The notes under the pieces: model-generated
What the model saw: the letters and a program-made list of their open reading frames with translations, nothing else
What the model was told of the DNA's origin: nothing
Databases searched by the model: none
In this document: in pieces, positions 1 through 7,470 of the stretch
How positions within the stretch are numbered: the first letter of the stretch is position 1
Layout of the letters: each line of letters starts with the position of its first letter
DNA from: Angelakisella sp.
GTDB lineage: Bacteria; Bacillota; Clostridia; Oscillospirales; Ruminococcaceae
Length of the DNA stretch: 9,489 nt
NCBI GenBank assembly: GCA_020024515.1
Contig: JAHHTR010000081.1
Coordinates: 1 to 9,489, forward strand
Direction: 5' to 3'
Made by a program: the position numbers and the translations under genes

Positions 1-5
1 CCGTA

Positions 6-470
6 CTATTCTTTAAATGAACTTAAATTTAACTCTTTTGGAACTTCCGGCATAAGTTCATCATTAATTACAGACAAAACTTTTTCAAATGTTTTAATTT
101 CTTCTTTTGTAAAACGATCCTTTACCCTTGAAATAACAGTTTTAACATAATCATAGGATATACCGCAATAATCAAGATATTTTTGAGTAACTTCCAGATA
201 ATATTCTCGTCTGTCATTTTCATTTTGGATTTTTTTTACATAACCTTTTTTTACTAAACAGTTAATTTTATAAGTTGCATTTGGTGTTGATATTTGTGCA
301 AACTCTGTAAATTCCTTAATTGTCGGTCTATTGAGAGCATATATTGCCTCTACACATAAAACTTCCCCTACTGATAAACTTGCTTCCCTTTCTTCAAAGT
401 TACGAAAAATTTTTGAATAAAAATGCAGTTTAAATTTTGTATAAATACTCACGAAATTTTTTTCAAGCAT
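6..470 (-). CDS. MarR-family transcriptional regulator, FabT-like
   Basis: This 154-residue protein has the size and layout of a MarR-family winged-helix repressor. A helical N-terminus (about 1-30) is followed by the DNA-binding core (about 33-95). That core holds the recognition-helix stretch around residues 59-79 (ISTPNATYKINCLVKKGY) and the wing motif NENDRREYYL at 83-92, whose DRR is typical of the family. The C-terminal helices (about 98-140) would form the dimer interface. The ATG at 470 is preceded by AGGTGG with a 7-base spacer. It is the last gene of a FASII operon and also has its own promoter in the 60-base gap after fabZ. In Streptococcus and relatives, the MarR protein FabT represses FASII genes with acyl-ACP as corepressor, but it sits at the 5' end of the cluster. 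A similar role here is inferred from context; ligand and operator are unknown. Family assignment is secure, the FabT role only probable. Confidence 0.85.
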   Translation of the reverse strand: MLEKNFVSIYTKFKLHFYSKIFRNFEEREASLSVGEVLCVEAIYALNRPTIKEFTEFAQISTPNATYKINCLVKKGYVKKIQNENDRREYYLEVTQKYLDYCGISYDYVKTVISRVKDRFTKEEIKTFEKVLSVINDELMPEVPKELNLSSFKE

Positions 471-487
471 AGTACTTCCACCTGTTC

Positions 488-534
488 TTGATTTATTCTC
501 ATATAATTATAACAAAATTATTAAAATAAATCAA
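488..534. repeat. 10-bp perfect inverted repeat flanking the MarR promoter, candidate operator
   Basis: The plus strand reads TTGATTTATT at 488-497 and AATAAATCAA at 525-534, which are exact reverse complements separated by 27 bases. One arm covers the -35 box of the MarR promoter and the other lies just after the predicted transcription start. Between them, positions 502-511 form a second perfect palindrome, TATAATTATA, which contains the -10 box. Arm centres are 37 bp apart, about three and a half helical turns. MarR proteins usually autoregulate through inverted repeats overlapping their promoter, so this is a reasonable operator candidate. AT-rich sequence makes chance repeats more likely, so the role is inferred. 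Confidence 0.45.
506..534 (-). promoter_or_regulatory. Sigma-70-type promoter of the MarR gene
   Basis: On the minus strand there is a -35 TTGATT (534-529), a 17-base AT-rich spacer, and a perfect -10 TATAAT (511-506). The -35 box overlaps the last codons and stop of fabZ. The expected transcription start is near 499-500, giving a leader of about 29 bases that contains the AGGTGG ribosome binding site. The match and spacing are good, so the regulator can probably be expressed independently of the upstream operon. This is predicted from sequence only. Confidence 0.7.
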
Positions 535-959
535 TCCATAACAGCAAATGAAAGTTCAGCAGTTACAGCAATTTTCCCATTTACAGTGGCAACGGCTTTT
601 CCGAAACCCATAGAACCTCGTTTATCCACCAGTTCGCAACTTAATTCCAAAATATCAGAGGGCACAACTTTTTGTCTGAACCTTGCATTCTTTATTCCCG
701 CAAAAAGTACAATTTTACCTTTGTTTTCTTTTTCTGTAAGTATTGCAATAGCACCGACCTGTGCCAATGCCTCTATTATTAAAACCCCCGGCATAACACT
801 ATAACTTGGAAAATGTCCGCAGAAAAAACCTTCATTCACACTTACACACTTTATTCCTTTTGCCCATTCCCCCGCCTTATAATCAGTCACTTTATCAACT
901 AATAAAAACGGATATCTATGTGGTAAAATCTCTTTTATCTGTTCAATATTCAGTTCCAT
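531..959 (-). CDS. fabZ: 3-hydroxyacyl-ACP dehydratase FabZ
   Basis: FabZ removes water from 3-hydroxyacyl-ACP to give trans-2-enoyl-ACP, the third step of each elongation cycle in the cytoplasm. The 142-residue protein is a single hot-dog domain of the usual FabZ length. It shows the family opening ILPHRYPFLLVDKV at 11-24 and the active-site segment GHFPSYSVMPGVLIIEALAQ at 48-67, in which His49 and Glu63 match the catalytic pair. The ATG lies 3 bases after the fabF stop. Its AAAGG site, 8 bases from the start, lies in the end of fabF, so coupling is likely. It is the last enzyme gene before the regulator. FabZ rather than FabA is indicated by the sequence pattern and by the absence of FabB, so this gene alone does not explain how unsaturated chains are made. 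Confidence 0.97.
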   Translation of the reverse strand: MELNIEQIKEILPHRYPFLLVDKVTDYKAGEWAKGIKCVSVNEGFFCGHFPSYSVMPGVLIIEALAQVGAIAILTEKENKGKIVLFAGIKNARFRQKVVPSDILELSCELVDKRGSMGFGKAVATVNGKIAVTAELSFAVMD

Positions 960-962
960 AAC

Positions 963-2195
963 TTAAACCTTTCCAAAAATTAAACTTGTATTATGTCCGC
1001 CAAAGCCCAATGAATTTGACATAACAAATCTTACTTCTTTATTTCTACCTACGTTTGGCACTATATCCAAATCACAATCCTTGTCTGATTCTTTATAATT
1101 TATTGTAGGCGGAACAAAATTATCTTCCAAAGCTTTAATACAAAATATACTTTCCACTGCTCCTGCCGCTCCCAACATATGCCCTGTCATTGACTTTGTT
1201 GATGACACCAATATATCTTTCGCAAAATCACCAAAAGCTTGTTTAATCGCCATAGTTTCGCACTTATCATTTAAATAAGTAGATGTTCCATGAGTATTTA
1301 TGTAGTCTATACTATCTTTTGATATATTGGCATCTTGCATAGCCAGTTCCATACATTTTGCCGCACCGCTTCCATCTTCCAGTGGTGCTGTAATATGGCT
1401 TGCATCACAATTGGTCGCATATCCCACAACTTCTCCCAATATTTTTGCACCACGATTTACGGCATGATTATATTCTTCCAAAATAAGTATTCCCGTACCC
1501 TCTGCCATAACAAAACCATTTCTTTCCTTATCAAAAGGAATTGATGCTCTGTTTTTATCAGTGCTTTCGGATAGTGCTTTAAGAGCAGTAAATCCTCCTA
1601 TGCCGAGTTCTGTTATACAAGCCTCTGTGCCGCCACATATCATAACATCTGCATAATCATCACGTATTGCCCTGAAACTTTCACCTATTGCGTTACTTCC
1701 CGACGCGCAAGCTGTTACAATACATGTACAGCTTCCTTTAAAACCAAAATTAATTGCAACCGTTCCCGCTGCCATATTACTTATAACTGTCGGAATAAAG
1801 AACGGAGAAACTCTGTCAAAACCTTTTTGAATACCCTTATAGTGTTCTGTTTCCATTATATCCAGTCCACCGATGCCACTCGCAATATTAACACCACATC
1901 TGTTTGGATCTTCATTTTCCATATTCAAATTACTTTGTTTAAAAGCCTCTTTTGAGGCAATGAGAGCAAGCGCTGTAAACTTACCCATTCTTTTTATTTC
2001 TTTTTTATCAAAATACTCTTCCAAACTAAAATTTTTCAATTCTCCTGCAAGTTTAACCTTGTGATTATCTGTATTAAAATATGTAATCTCATCTATTCCG
2101 CAAACACCTTTTTTGGCATTATCCCACATTTCTTCTACACTGTTTCCTATCGGGCAAAGTCCACCCATACCTGTTACAATAACTCGTCTTTTCAT
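963..2195 (-). CDS. fabF: 3-oxoacyl-ACP synthase II FabF
   Basis: FabF condenses malonyl-ACP with a growing acyl-ACP, releasing CO2 and lengthening the chain by two carbons. The protein has 410 residues, the normal length for the family, in the thiolase fold of two related halves. The Cys-His-His active site is intact: Cys163 in TACASGSNAIG (161-171), His302 in NTHGTSTYLND (300-310) and His339 in STKSMTGHMLGAAG (332-345), with the conserved Lys334. The C-terminal GFGGHN (397-402) is the usual loop gating the acyl pocket. It follows fabG after 29 bases, the second largest gap in the cluster. Its ribosome site is weak: AAAGG lies 12 bases from the ATG at 2195. No alternative in-frame start with a better site was seen, and the start MKRRVIVTGMG fits family members. 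Confidence 0.97.
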   Translation of the reverse strand: MKRRVIVTGMGGLCPIGNSVEEMWDNAKKGVCGIDEITYFNTDNHKVKLAGELKNFSLEEYFDKKEIKRMGKFTALALIASKEAFKQSNLNMENEDPNRCGVNIASGIGGLDIMETEHYKGIQKGFDRVSPFFIPTVISNMAAGTVAINFGFKGSCTCIVTACASGSNAIGESFRAIRDDYADVMICGGTEACITELGIGGFTALKALSESTDKNRASIPFDKERNGFVMAEGTGILILEEYNHAVNRGAKILGEVVGYATNCDASHITAPLEDGSGAAKCMELAMQDANISKDSIDYINTHGTSTYLNDKCETMAIKQAFGDFAKDILVSSTKSMTGHMLGAAGAVESIFCIKALEDNFVPPTINYKESDKDCDLDIVPNVGRNKEVRFVMSNSLGFGGHNTSLIFGKV

Positions 2196-2224
2196 TACTA
2201 AAACAGACCTTTCTAAAAAATATA

Positions 2225-2953
2225 TCAGCTCATACCACCATCAACCGAAATGACCTGACCTGTAATATACGAAGATTTTTCGCTTGCCAAAAAGCATACG
2301 GCATTTGCAATATCTTCCGCTTCACCAAGTCTCTTAACAGGAATATTTAAGTTTTCCATTACACTATCAGGTAGTGCTTTTGTCATATCAGTCACTATAA
2401 ACCCCGGAGCTATTGCATTTACTGTAATATTTCGGCTTGCAAGTTCTTTTGCCAAAGACTTTGTCATTCCTATTACTCCAGCTTTGCTTGCTGAATAATT
2501 TACTTGCCCAGCATTTCCAATAATTCCGACAATACTTGAAATATTAATTATTCTGCCATATTTTTTTCTTATCATGTGTGCAGATAATAGTTTCATCATA
2601 TTAAAACTACCCTTTAAGTTTATATTAATTACTTTTGTAAAGTCGTCTTCATTCATTCTTATTATCAGTCCGTCTTTTGTTATTCCCGCATTATTTACAA
2701 GAATTTCTACACTTCCGAAATTTTCTATGGCAACATTCAGAATATTCTCACAATCTGCATATTTTGAAACATCACCTTTTACTACAATAACTTTTTCGGT
2801 ATATTTCTTGCACAAATTCATAGTTTCAATAGCTTCTTTTTCGTTGCTTGTGTAATTAATAACAACATTAGCACCGTTTTTTGCCATATCAATACATATT
2901 GCCCTGCCAATACCACGACTTCCACCTGTTACAATAACTGTTTTATTTTGCAT
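2225..2953 (-). CDS. fabG: 3-oxoacyl-ACP reductase FabG
   Basis: FabG uses NADPH to reduce 3-oxoacyl-ACP to 3-hydroxyacyl-ACP. The 242-residue sequence is a classical short-chain dehydrogenase with a Rossmann fold. It has the cofactor loop VTGGSRGIGRA (8-18), the NNAG motif (87-90), and the catalytic Ser140-Tyr153-Lys157 set in the stretches INISSIVG and VNYSASKAG. The end contains YITGQVISVDGGMS, the typical FabG C-terminus. The start ATG at 2953 has an AGGTG site that overlaps the fabD TAG stop, 12 bases upstream, which suggests coupled translation. Many SDR proteins look alike, but the length, the motifs and the position between fabD and fabF make FabG the clear assignment. Confidence 0.97.
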   Translation of the reverse strand: MQNKTVIVTGGSRGIGRAICIDMAKNGANVVINYTSNEKEAIETMNLCKKYTEKVIVVKGDVSKYADCENILNVAIENFGSVEILVNNAGITKDGLIIRMNEDDFTKVININLKGSFNMMKLLSAHMIRKKYGRIINISSIVGIIGNAGQVNYSASKAGVIGMTKSLAKELASRNITVNAIAPGFIVTDMTKALPDSVMENLNIPVKRLGEAEDIANAVCFLASEKSSYITGQVISVDGGMS

Positions 2954-2965
2954 ATATTTTCACCT

Positions 2966-3847
2966 CTATAAAGCCACATCTAAAAATTTAACATCGGGAT
3001 TTATTTTTTTCACAAAATTGGAAAGCACATTTATCGGAGAAATTTCCACAAATGTATCTACTCCTATATCGAGCATATATCTTATGCTGTCTTCAAAATA
3101 TACAGCACTCTGTACTTGTTTTTCAAGCAAATATGGTATACTTTCAGATAAACTTTTTTCTCTGCCTACTGCATTAAAAATTACAGGCACTTTCATCTCG
3201 TTAAAAGTTACTGTTTTAAATCTTTTGCTTAATAAATCTCCCGCACTTTTCATAAAACTTGTATGGAATGGTCCCGATACTTTTAACGGCATACATCTTT
3301 TTGCACCGCTTTGCATAGCAAACTCACAAGCACAGTCAACAGCCTTTACCTCACCCGCAATAACAATTTGATTAGGACAATTATAATTCAAAATTTTAAC
3401 AACACCAAATTCACTTGCTTTTTTTACTATATCCGTCAGTGTCTCTCTTGACAAATTTAAAACTGCTGCCATTTTTGTATCAATATTTTCACTTGCTTTA
3501 TCCATAAGCATAGCACGATATGTAATTAAGTCCAAAGTTTCTTGTACTCCTAATACACCACTTGCGTATAGCGCGGAATATTCACCCAAGCTAAGTCCTG
3601 CCACCATATCCGGCACAATTCCTTTTTCTTTTAAAATTTCTGTAACACCAATAGAATATGCGACTAAAAGCGGTTGAGTATTAACTGTCTTTGATAATTC
3701 TTCTATACTTCCCTCAAAAGCAAGATTTACAAAATTTTTAGGTAACATATCAAAAATTTTTTTGAATGTAGGATATTTTTCATATAAATCCTTCCCCATT
3801 CCAACTTTTTGACTACCTTGACCACCATATAAAAATCCTATTTTCAT
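2966..3847 (-). CDS. fabD: Malonyl-CoA:ACP transacylase FabD
   Basis: FabD moves malonyl from CoA to the phosphopantetheine arm of ACP, supplying the extender for FabH and FabF. The 293-residue length is close to the usual 300-310. Seen in order are the N-terminal oxyanion loop GGQGSQ (8-13), the nucleophile elbow AGLSLGEY (83-90) with Ser86, Arg111 in RAMLMDKA for the malonyl carboxylate, Gln160 in PNQIVIAGE, and His195 in GPFHTSFM. All expected catalytic residues are present. The ATG at 3847 follows fabK by 20 bases and has GGAG with a 7-base spacer. Nothing in the sequence suggests a trans-acyltransferase of polyketide type; the context is purely FASII. Confidence 0.97.
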   Translation of the reverse strand: MKIGFLYGGQGSQKVGMGKDLYEKYPTFKKIFDMLPKNFVNLAFEGSIEELSKTVNTQPLLVAYSIGVTEILKEKGIVPDMVAGLSLGEYSALYASGVLGVQETLDLITYRAMLMDKASENIDTKMAAVLNLSRETLTDIVKKASEFGVVKILNYNCPNQIVIAGEVKAVDCACEFAMQSGAKRCMPLKVSGPFHTSFMKSAGDLLSKRFKTVTFNEMKVPVIFNAVGREKSLSESIPYLLEKQVQSAVYFEDSIRYMLDIGVDTFVEISPINVLSNFVKKINPDVKFLDVAL

Positions 3848-3867
3848 TTTTAAATCTCCAATATCAA

Positions 3868-4800
3868 TTAGTTTTCAGCTTTAATTTGATTGAGTCTTTC
3901 ATTATACTCTTGCATCATTGTATCCAATATTTCTTTTACTGCTTTTATCTCATTTACCAAACCAACAACCTGACCTGCCATCAGAGAGCCTTCTTTTATA
4001 TTACCGTCAAAAACAGCCTTTCTCAATGAACCCAAAGTAAATTCTTCAAGTTCTGTTTTATCTGCACCCAGTTTTTCTAAATTTATATAGTTCTTTGCCA
4101 TATTATTTTTTATAAGTCTGACAGGAGTGCCATTTATTCTTCCTGTTACTACTACATCTCTGTGATTTGCACTAATAACAGCATCTTTATAATTTTGATG
4201 GATTGGACACTCCTCACTTGCAAGCAGACATGTGCCGATTTGCACTCCACATGCTCCCAAAACATAAGCAGCCAGCATTTGTTCACCTGTGGCAATACCA
4301 CCTGCTGCAATTACAGGAATATTTACTTCTTTGACAACTTGTGGCAATACTGCCATAGTGGTAGCTTCGCCTATGTGTCCACCTGCCTCTGTGCCTTCCA
4401 TAATTACCGCATCAGCACCCATTTGTTCCATTCTTTTTGCAAGTACAACAGCCGAAACAACAGGAATAACTATTATACCGTTTTCTTTCCAAGACTTAAT
4501 ATATGCTGACGGATTTCCCGCACCTGTTGTTACTACTTTTACTTTTTCTTCTATTGCAACTTGTGCGATTTTTTCTGCCTCTGGATTCAGTAACATTATG
4601 TTAATTCCAAATGGCTTATCTGTTAAACTCTTGCAAAGTCTGATTTGTTCTCTTACCTCATCTGCATTCATACTTCCTGTTCCGATAAGCCCCAATGCAC
4701 CTGCATTTGAAACTATTGCCACAAATGCCCCTGTAGCAATATTCGCCATTCCACCTTGAATTATCGGATATTTAGTACCAAGCATTTTATTTAAATTCAT
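3868..4800 (-). CDS. fabK: FMN-dependent enoyl-ACP reductase II FabK
   Basis: FabK reduces enoyl-ACP to acyl-ACP, the last step of the elongation cycle, using FMN and NAD(P)H. The protein is a TIM barrel of the nitronate monooxygenase/FabK group. Recognisable stretches are YPIIQGGMA (11-19), DKPFGINIMLL (61-71), VKVVTTGAGNPS (87-98), GTEAGGHIG (136-144) with His142, IPVIAAGGIATGEQ (161-174) and GSLMAGQVVG (271-280). These follow the pneumococcal FabK pattern closely and include the EAGGHIG that marks true FabK. The reading frame is open from 4839, but the ATG at 4800 is chosen. It has a perfect AGGAGG nine bases upstream and gives the expected N-terminus (310 residues), whereas the longer form would add 13 residues read from the end of fabH. 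No FabI, FabL or FabV gene lies in this window. Confidence 0.95.
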   Translation of the reverse strand: MNLNKMLGTKYPIIQGGMANIATGAFVAIVSNAGALGLIGTGSMNADEVREQIRLCKSLTDKPFGINIMLLNPEAEKIAQVAIEEKVKVVTTGAGNPSAYIKSWKENGIIVIPVVSAVVLAKRMEQMGADAVIMEGTEAGGHIGEATTMAVLPQVVKEVNIPVIAAGGIATGEQMLAAYVLGACGVQIGTCLLASEECPIHQNYKDAVISANHRDVVVTGRINGTPVRLIKNNMAKNYINLEKLGADKTELEEFTLGSLRKAVFDGNIKEGSLMAGQVVGLVNEIKAVKEILDTMMQEYNERLNQIKAEN

Positions 4801-4809
4801 TTTAAAAAT

Positions 4810-4815
4810 CCTCCT
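4810..4815 (-). promoter_or_regulatory. Ribosome binding site that fixes the fabK start
   Basis: A perfect AGGAGG on the minus strand lies nine bases before the ATG at 4800. Its first two bases are the last two of the fabH TAG stop codon (4816-4814), so a ribosome finishing fabH is placed for immediate re-initiation. This supports 4800 over the longer open frame starting at 4839. Confidence 0.85.
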
Positions 4816-5737
4816 AAACAGTAAGCAATATGCCACCATAAGTTAAACCGCCGCCAAAGCCTACACAAATTATCTTTCTTTTATTTTTCAGCAAATTATT
4901 TTCAAACATTTCACAAAGAGCTATCGGTATACTTGCCGCTGATGTATTACCATATTTCTCCAAGTTCGTATAAAACTTTTCTCTTTTTATGCACAATCTT
5001 TTAGCCAAAGAGTCTATTATTCTGATATTAGCTTGATGACATACTATATAATCTATCTCATCAATAGTAACATTATTTTCAGCCAACAATCTTTTTATTG
5101 TATTTGCTCCATATTCCACCGCAAAGCAAAATACATCTTTTCCACACATTTTAAGTTGTCTTTTTTCCACTTCACATTTTAAAGCTGTATCGTTGGGTTT
5201 ATTTCCCAATACAAAATTATAATTTTTTAAATTATTCTTTTTGACAACAAGAGCTCCCGCACCGTCACCAAAAAGTATACAGGTATTTCTGTCCGCCATA
5301 TCAAGATACCTTGATATGACTTCACTACCAATAATAACTCCATACATATTATCACTTAAAGAATTAATCATAATATTTGCAGTATACATAGCATATATAA
5401 AGCCTGTACAAGCTGCATTCAAATCAAAACATATTGTATTTTCATTTAATCCTAAATTTTTTGATACCATACAGGCAACAGACGGTGTATGTGTATCCGG
5501 TGTAAATGTTGCCACAATACAAAAAGCTATTTTTTCCAATGGTATTTGGTTTTTGTATAAAGCTTCTCTTGCCGCATTAGTTGCCAAATCCGAATTCTTT
5601 TCATCTTTAACAAAAAATCTTGTTTTAATTCCTGTTCTGCTTGTTATCCATTCATCATCTGTATCAACAATTTGTGATAAATCGTCATTTGTTATTTTTG
5701 TTTGTGGTATTGCCTTACCCCAACCCAATATCTCCAT
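4814..5737 (-). CDS. fabH: 3-oxoacyl-ACP synthase III FabH
   Basis: FabH starts fatty acid chains by condensing an acyl-CoA primer with malonyl-ACP. The protein has 307 residues, slightly shorter than the 317 of E. coli. The Cys-His-Asn triad is complete: Cys110 in NAACTGFIYAM, His234 in VCHQANIRII (232-241) and Asn264 in EKYGNTSAASIP (260-271). The conserved DDEWITSRTGIKTR lies at 27-40, and the glycine-rich end GFGGGLTYGG at 293-302. The ATG at 5737 follows the accA stop by 12 bases with AAGGAG six bases upstream. Primer choice, acetyl or branched, cannot be read reliably from the sequence. In many related Bacillota fabH lies near the 5' end of the cluster; here it sits after the acc genes. 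Confidence 0.97.
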   Translation of the reverse strand: MEILGWGKAIPQTKITNDDLSQIVDTDDEWITSRTGIKTRFFVKDEKNSDLATNAAREALYKNQIPLEKIAFCIVATFTPDTHTPSVACMVSKNLGLNENTICFDLNAACTGFIYAMYTANIMINSLSDNMYGVIIGSEVISRYLDMADRNTCILFGDGAGALVVKKNNLKNYNFVLGNKPNDTALKCEVEKRQLKMCGKDVFCFAVEYGANTIKRLLAENNVTIDEIDYIVCHQANIRIIDSLAKRLCIKREKFYTNLEKYGNTSAASIPIALCEMFENNLLKNKRKIICVGFGGGLTYGGILLTV

Positions 5738-5749
5738 AGCTCTCTCCTT

Positions 5750-6583
5750 TTATATAAAAGTTTTACCTATTTTTCGTATTTTATAATATCTTGAATTTTT
5801 GATATTTTTTATACTACTAAGCTGTGGTAAAACTTTACTTAAAATATTATCTATTGCCAAAAACCATTCAACTTTGTTTTCGCTTTCTTTCACAATAGTA
5901 TCTACAATATCAAGTTCTTTTAGGTCGAAAGCTGTTAATTTCATTACTTTGGCTGCCTCTTTTACTCTACTACTGTCTTTCCACAAAATGGTGGAAAAGC
6001 CCTCAGGAGACAATACCGAAAAAACAGAATTTTCTAACATTATCGTATAGTCACTGACACCTATTGCAAGTGCTCCTCCGCTTCCACCTTCGCCTATTAT
6101 TATGGATATAATGGGTACATTAAGACTACTCATTGTATATAGACATTTTGCAATAGCTTCCCCTTGTCCACGTTGCTCTGCCTCCAAACCCGGATAGGCA
6201 CCCGGAGTATCTATAAAAGTTATAATAGGGCGTTTGAATTTTTCGGCTTGTAGCATAAGTCTTTCGGCTTTTCTGTACCCTTCGGGGTTTGGCATACCAA
6301 AGTTATACTCCATATTTTCTTCTAAACTTTTGCCTTTTCTGTGTCCGATAACAGTTACGGGGATATTTTTGTACATTCCTATTCCAGCCACTATGCTTTT
6401 ATCGTTACCGAAATTTCTGTCTCCGCTCAATTCTATAAAATCCGTAAACAGTGCTTTTATATATTCATCTGTATTCGGTCTTTCCGGACTTCTTGCTGAC
6501 AACACTCTATTATATGGGTCAACATTTTTATCAAAATCTATATTTTCATCAAAACTTAAAAAATTATTTTTTGATTTTTTCAT
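5750..6583 (-). CDS. accA: Acetyl-CoA carboxylase carboxyltransferase subunit alpha AccA
   Basis: AccA pairs with AccD in the carboxyltransferase that moves the carboxyl group from biotin on AccB to acetyl-CoA. The 277 residues form a crotonase-type fold. Visible motifs are NRVLSARSPERP (25-36), ELSGDRNFGND (51-61), GHRKGKSLEENMEYNFGMP (80-98), FIDTPGAYPGLEAEQRGQGE (123-142) and the glycine-rich oxyanion region GEGGSGGALAIG (164-175). The length is typical of Bacillota and shorter than the 319 of E. coli, which has extra N-terminal sequence. It follows accD after 26 bases. Its ribosome site, AAGGA, is 12 bases from the ATG at 6583, longer than for its neighbours, so initiation may be weaker. 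AccD and AccA are needed in equal amounts, which the adjacent placement fits. Confidence 0.97.
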   Translation of the reverse strand: MKKSKNNFLSFDENIDFDKNVDPYNRVLSARSPERPNTDEYIKALFTDFIELSGDRNFGNDKSIVAGIGMYKNIPVTVIGHRKGKSLEENMEYNFGMPNPEGYRKAERLMLQAEKFKRPIITFIDTPGAYPGLEAEQRGQGEAIAKCLYTMSSLNVPIISIIIGEGGSGGALAIGVSDYTIMLENSVFSVLSPEGFSTILWKDSSRVKEAAKVMKLTAFDLKELDIVDTIVKESENKVEWFLAIDNILSKVLPQLSSIKNIKNSRYYKIRKIGKTFI

Positions 6584-6609
6584 AAAGATAACATTTCCTT
6601 TTTAAAGTG

Positions 6610-7470
6610 TTATTTTTGGTGAATATTTAAAATATTGGTTAAAAGTAATTTAATATCATTTCTTTTTGCAATAATATCAACAAAACCATTCTTTAAAAGA
6701 AACTCTGATTTTTGAGCTTCTTTCGGAAGTTCTTTGCCTATTGTGTTTTCAATAACTCTTGGCCCTGCAAATCCGATAAGTGCATTCGGCTCAGCTATAA
6801 TTATGTCTCCCAAACTTGCAAAACTTGCTGTAACTCCCCCTGTTGTTGGATTGGTTAAGACAGATATAAACAGTCCTCCGCTATCTGAATGCCTTCTAAT
6901 CGCCGCAGAAGTTTTTGCCATTTGATACAGTGACAATATACCTTCTTGCATTCTTGCACCACCCGACGCCGAAAATATTATCAAAGGTAAATTTTGCTTT
7001 GTTGCAAATTCAACTGCTCTTGTAATTTTTTCTCCACAAGCAAGCCCCATACTTCCCATTAAAAATCTCGTATCCATAATGCAAATAACAGCCTTAATAC
7101 CATTGATTAAACCATAACCTGTAATAACAGATTCGTTAAGTTTTGTTTTTTCTCTTACTTCCTGTAATTTTTCACTGTAATTTGGAAAATCAAGCGGATT
7201 AAATGTCTTTAAATTTACATTTAACTCTTTAAAAGTTCCGCAATCAATAATAGTTAAAACTCTGTTATATGCCGACAATGGAAAATGATAACCACAATTA
7301 GTGCAAACATTTAAATTTTTAATGACATCTTCCTTTGAAATCATCGCCCCACACTCATTACACTTTATAAAAAGATTTTCAGGCACAGATAATGATTTCA
7401 TTTCTTTCTTTGGCTTTTGTTTACTTGCAAGAACAGTTAAAAACTTTCTCTTTTTATCAAATGGTGTCAT
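6610..7470 (-). CDS. accD: Acetyl-CoA carboxylase carboxyltransferase subunit beta AccD
   Basis: AccD is the second carboxyltransferase subunit and carries the zinc finger. The 286-residue form starting at the ATG at 7470 has a four-cysteine zinc site, Cys37/Cys40 and Cys56/Cys59 (CNEC and CTNC), followed by the crotonase-like domain. Its motifs include FSASGGARMQEG, TNPTTGGVTASFASLGD and IGFAGPRVIENT, all standard for AccD. A GTG one codon upstream (7473) is possible, but AGGTGG lies only three bases from it and six from the ATG, so the ATG is preferred. The gene overlaps the end of accC by 14 bases, and the ribosome site lies inside accC. Translation is therefore probably coupled to translation through the 3' part of accC, which matters given the frameshift in that gene. 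Confidence 0.97.
   Translation of the reverse strand: MTPFDKKRKFLTVLASKQKPKKEMKSLSVPENLFIKCNECGAMISKEDVIKNLNVCTNCGYHFPLSAYNRVLTIIDCGTFKELNVNLKTFNPLDFPNYSEKLQEVREKTKLNESVITGYGLINGIKAVICIMDTRFLMGSMGLACGEKITRAVEFATKQNLPLIIFSASGGARMQEGILSLYQMAKTSAAIRRHSDSGGLFISVLTNPTTGGVTASFASLGDIIIAEPNALIGFAGPRVIENTIGKELPKEAQKSEFLLKNGFVDIIAKRNDIKLLLTNILNIHQK

Noticed and set aside
488..534. Inverted repeat after fabZ as an intrinsic terminator
   Set aside because: The stem is almost entirely A-T, the loop would be 27 bases and no T-tract follows, so it does not look like a terminator.
4289..4759. Open frame of 156 codons on the plus strand opposite fabK
   Set aside because: Low-complexity Ala/Ile/Pro-rich translation of the antisense of conserved FabK segments; no independent support.
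4801..4839. Upstream extension of fabK by 13 codons
   Set aside because: The extension lies mainly in the end of fabH, has no ribosome site, and is not part of the family; the ATG at 4800 has a perfect AGGAGG.
5241..5786. Open frame of 181 codons on the plus strand opposite fabH
   Set aside because: It runs antisense through a gene with a complete catalytic triad, has no recognisable motif, and reflects codon bias of the real gene.
6580..6594. Four-codon mini-ORF (ATG TTA TCT TTA TGA, minus strand) whose stop overlaps the accA start
   Set aside because: The only ribosome site is one base from its ATG, too close to work, so it is most likely chance and not a leader or coupling peptide.
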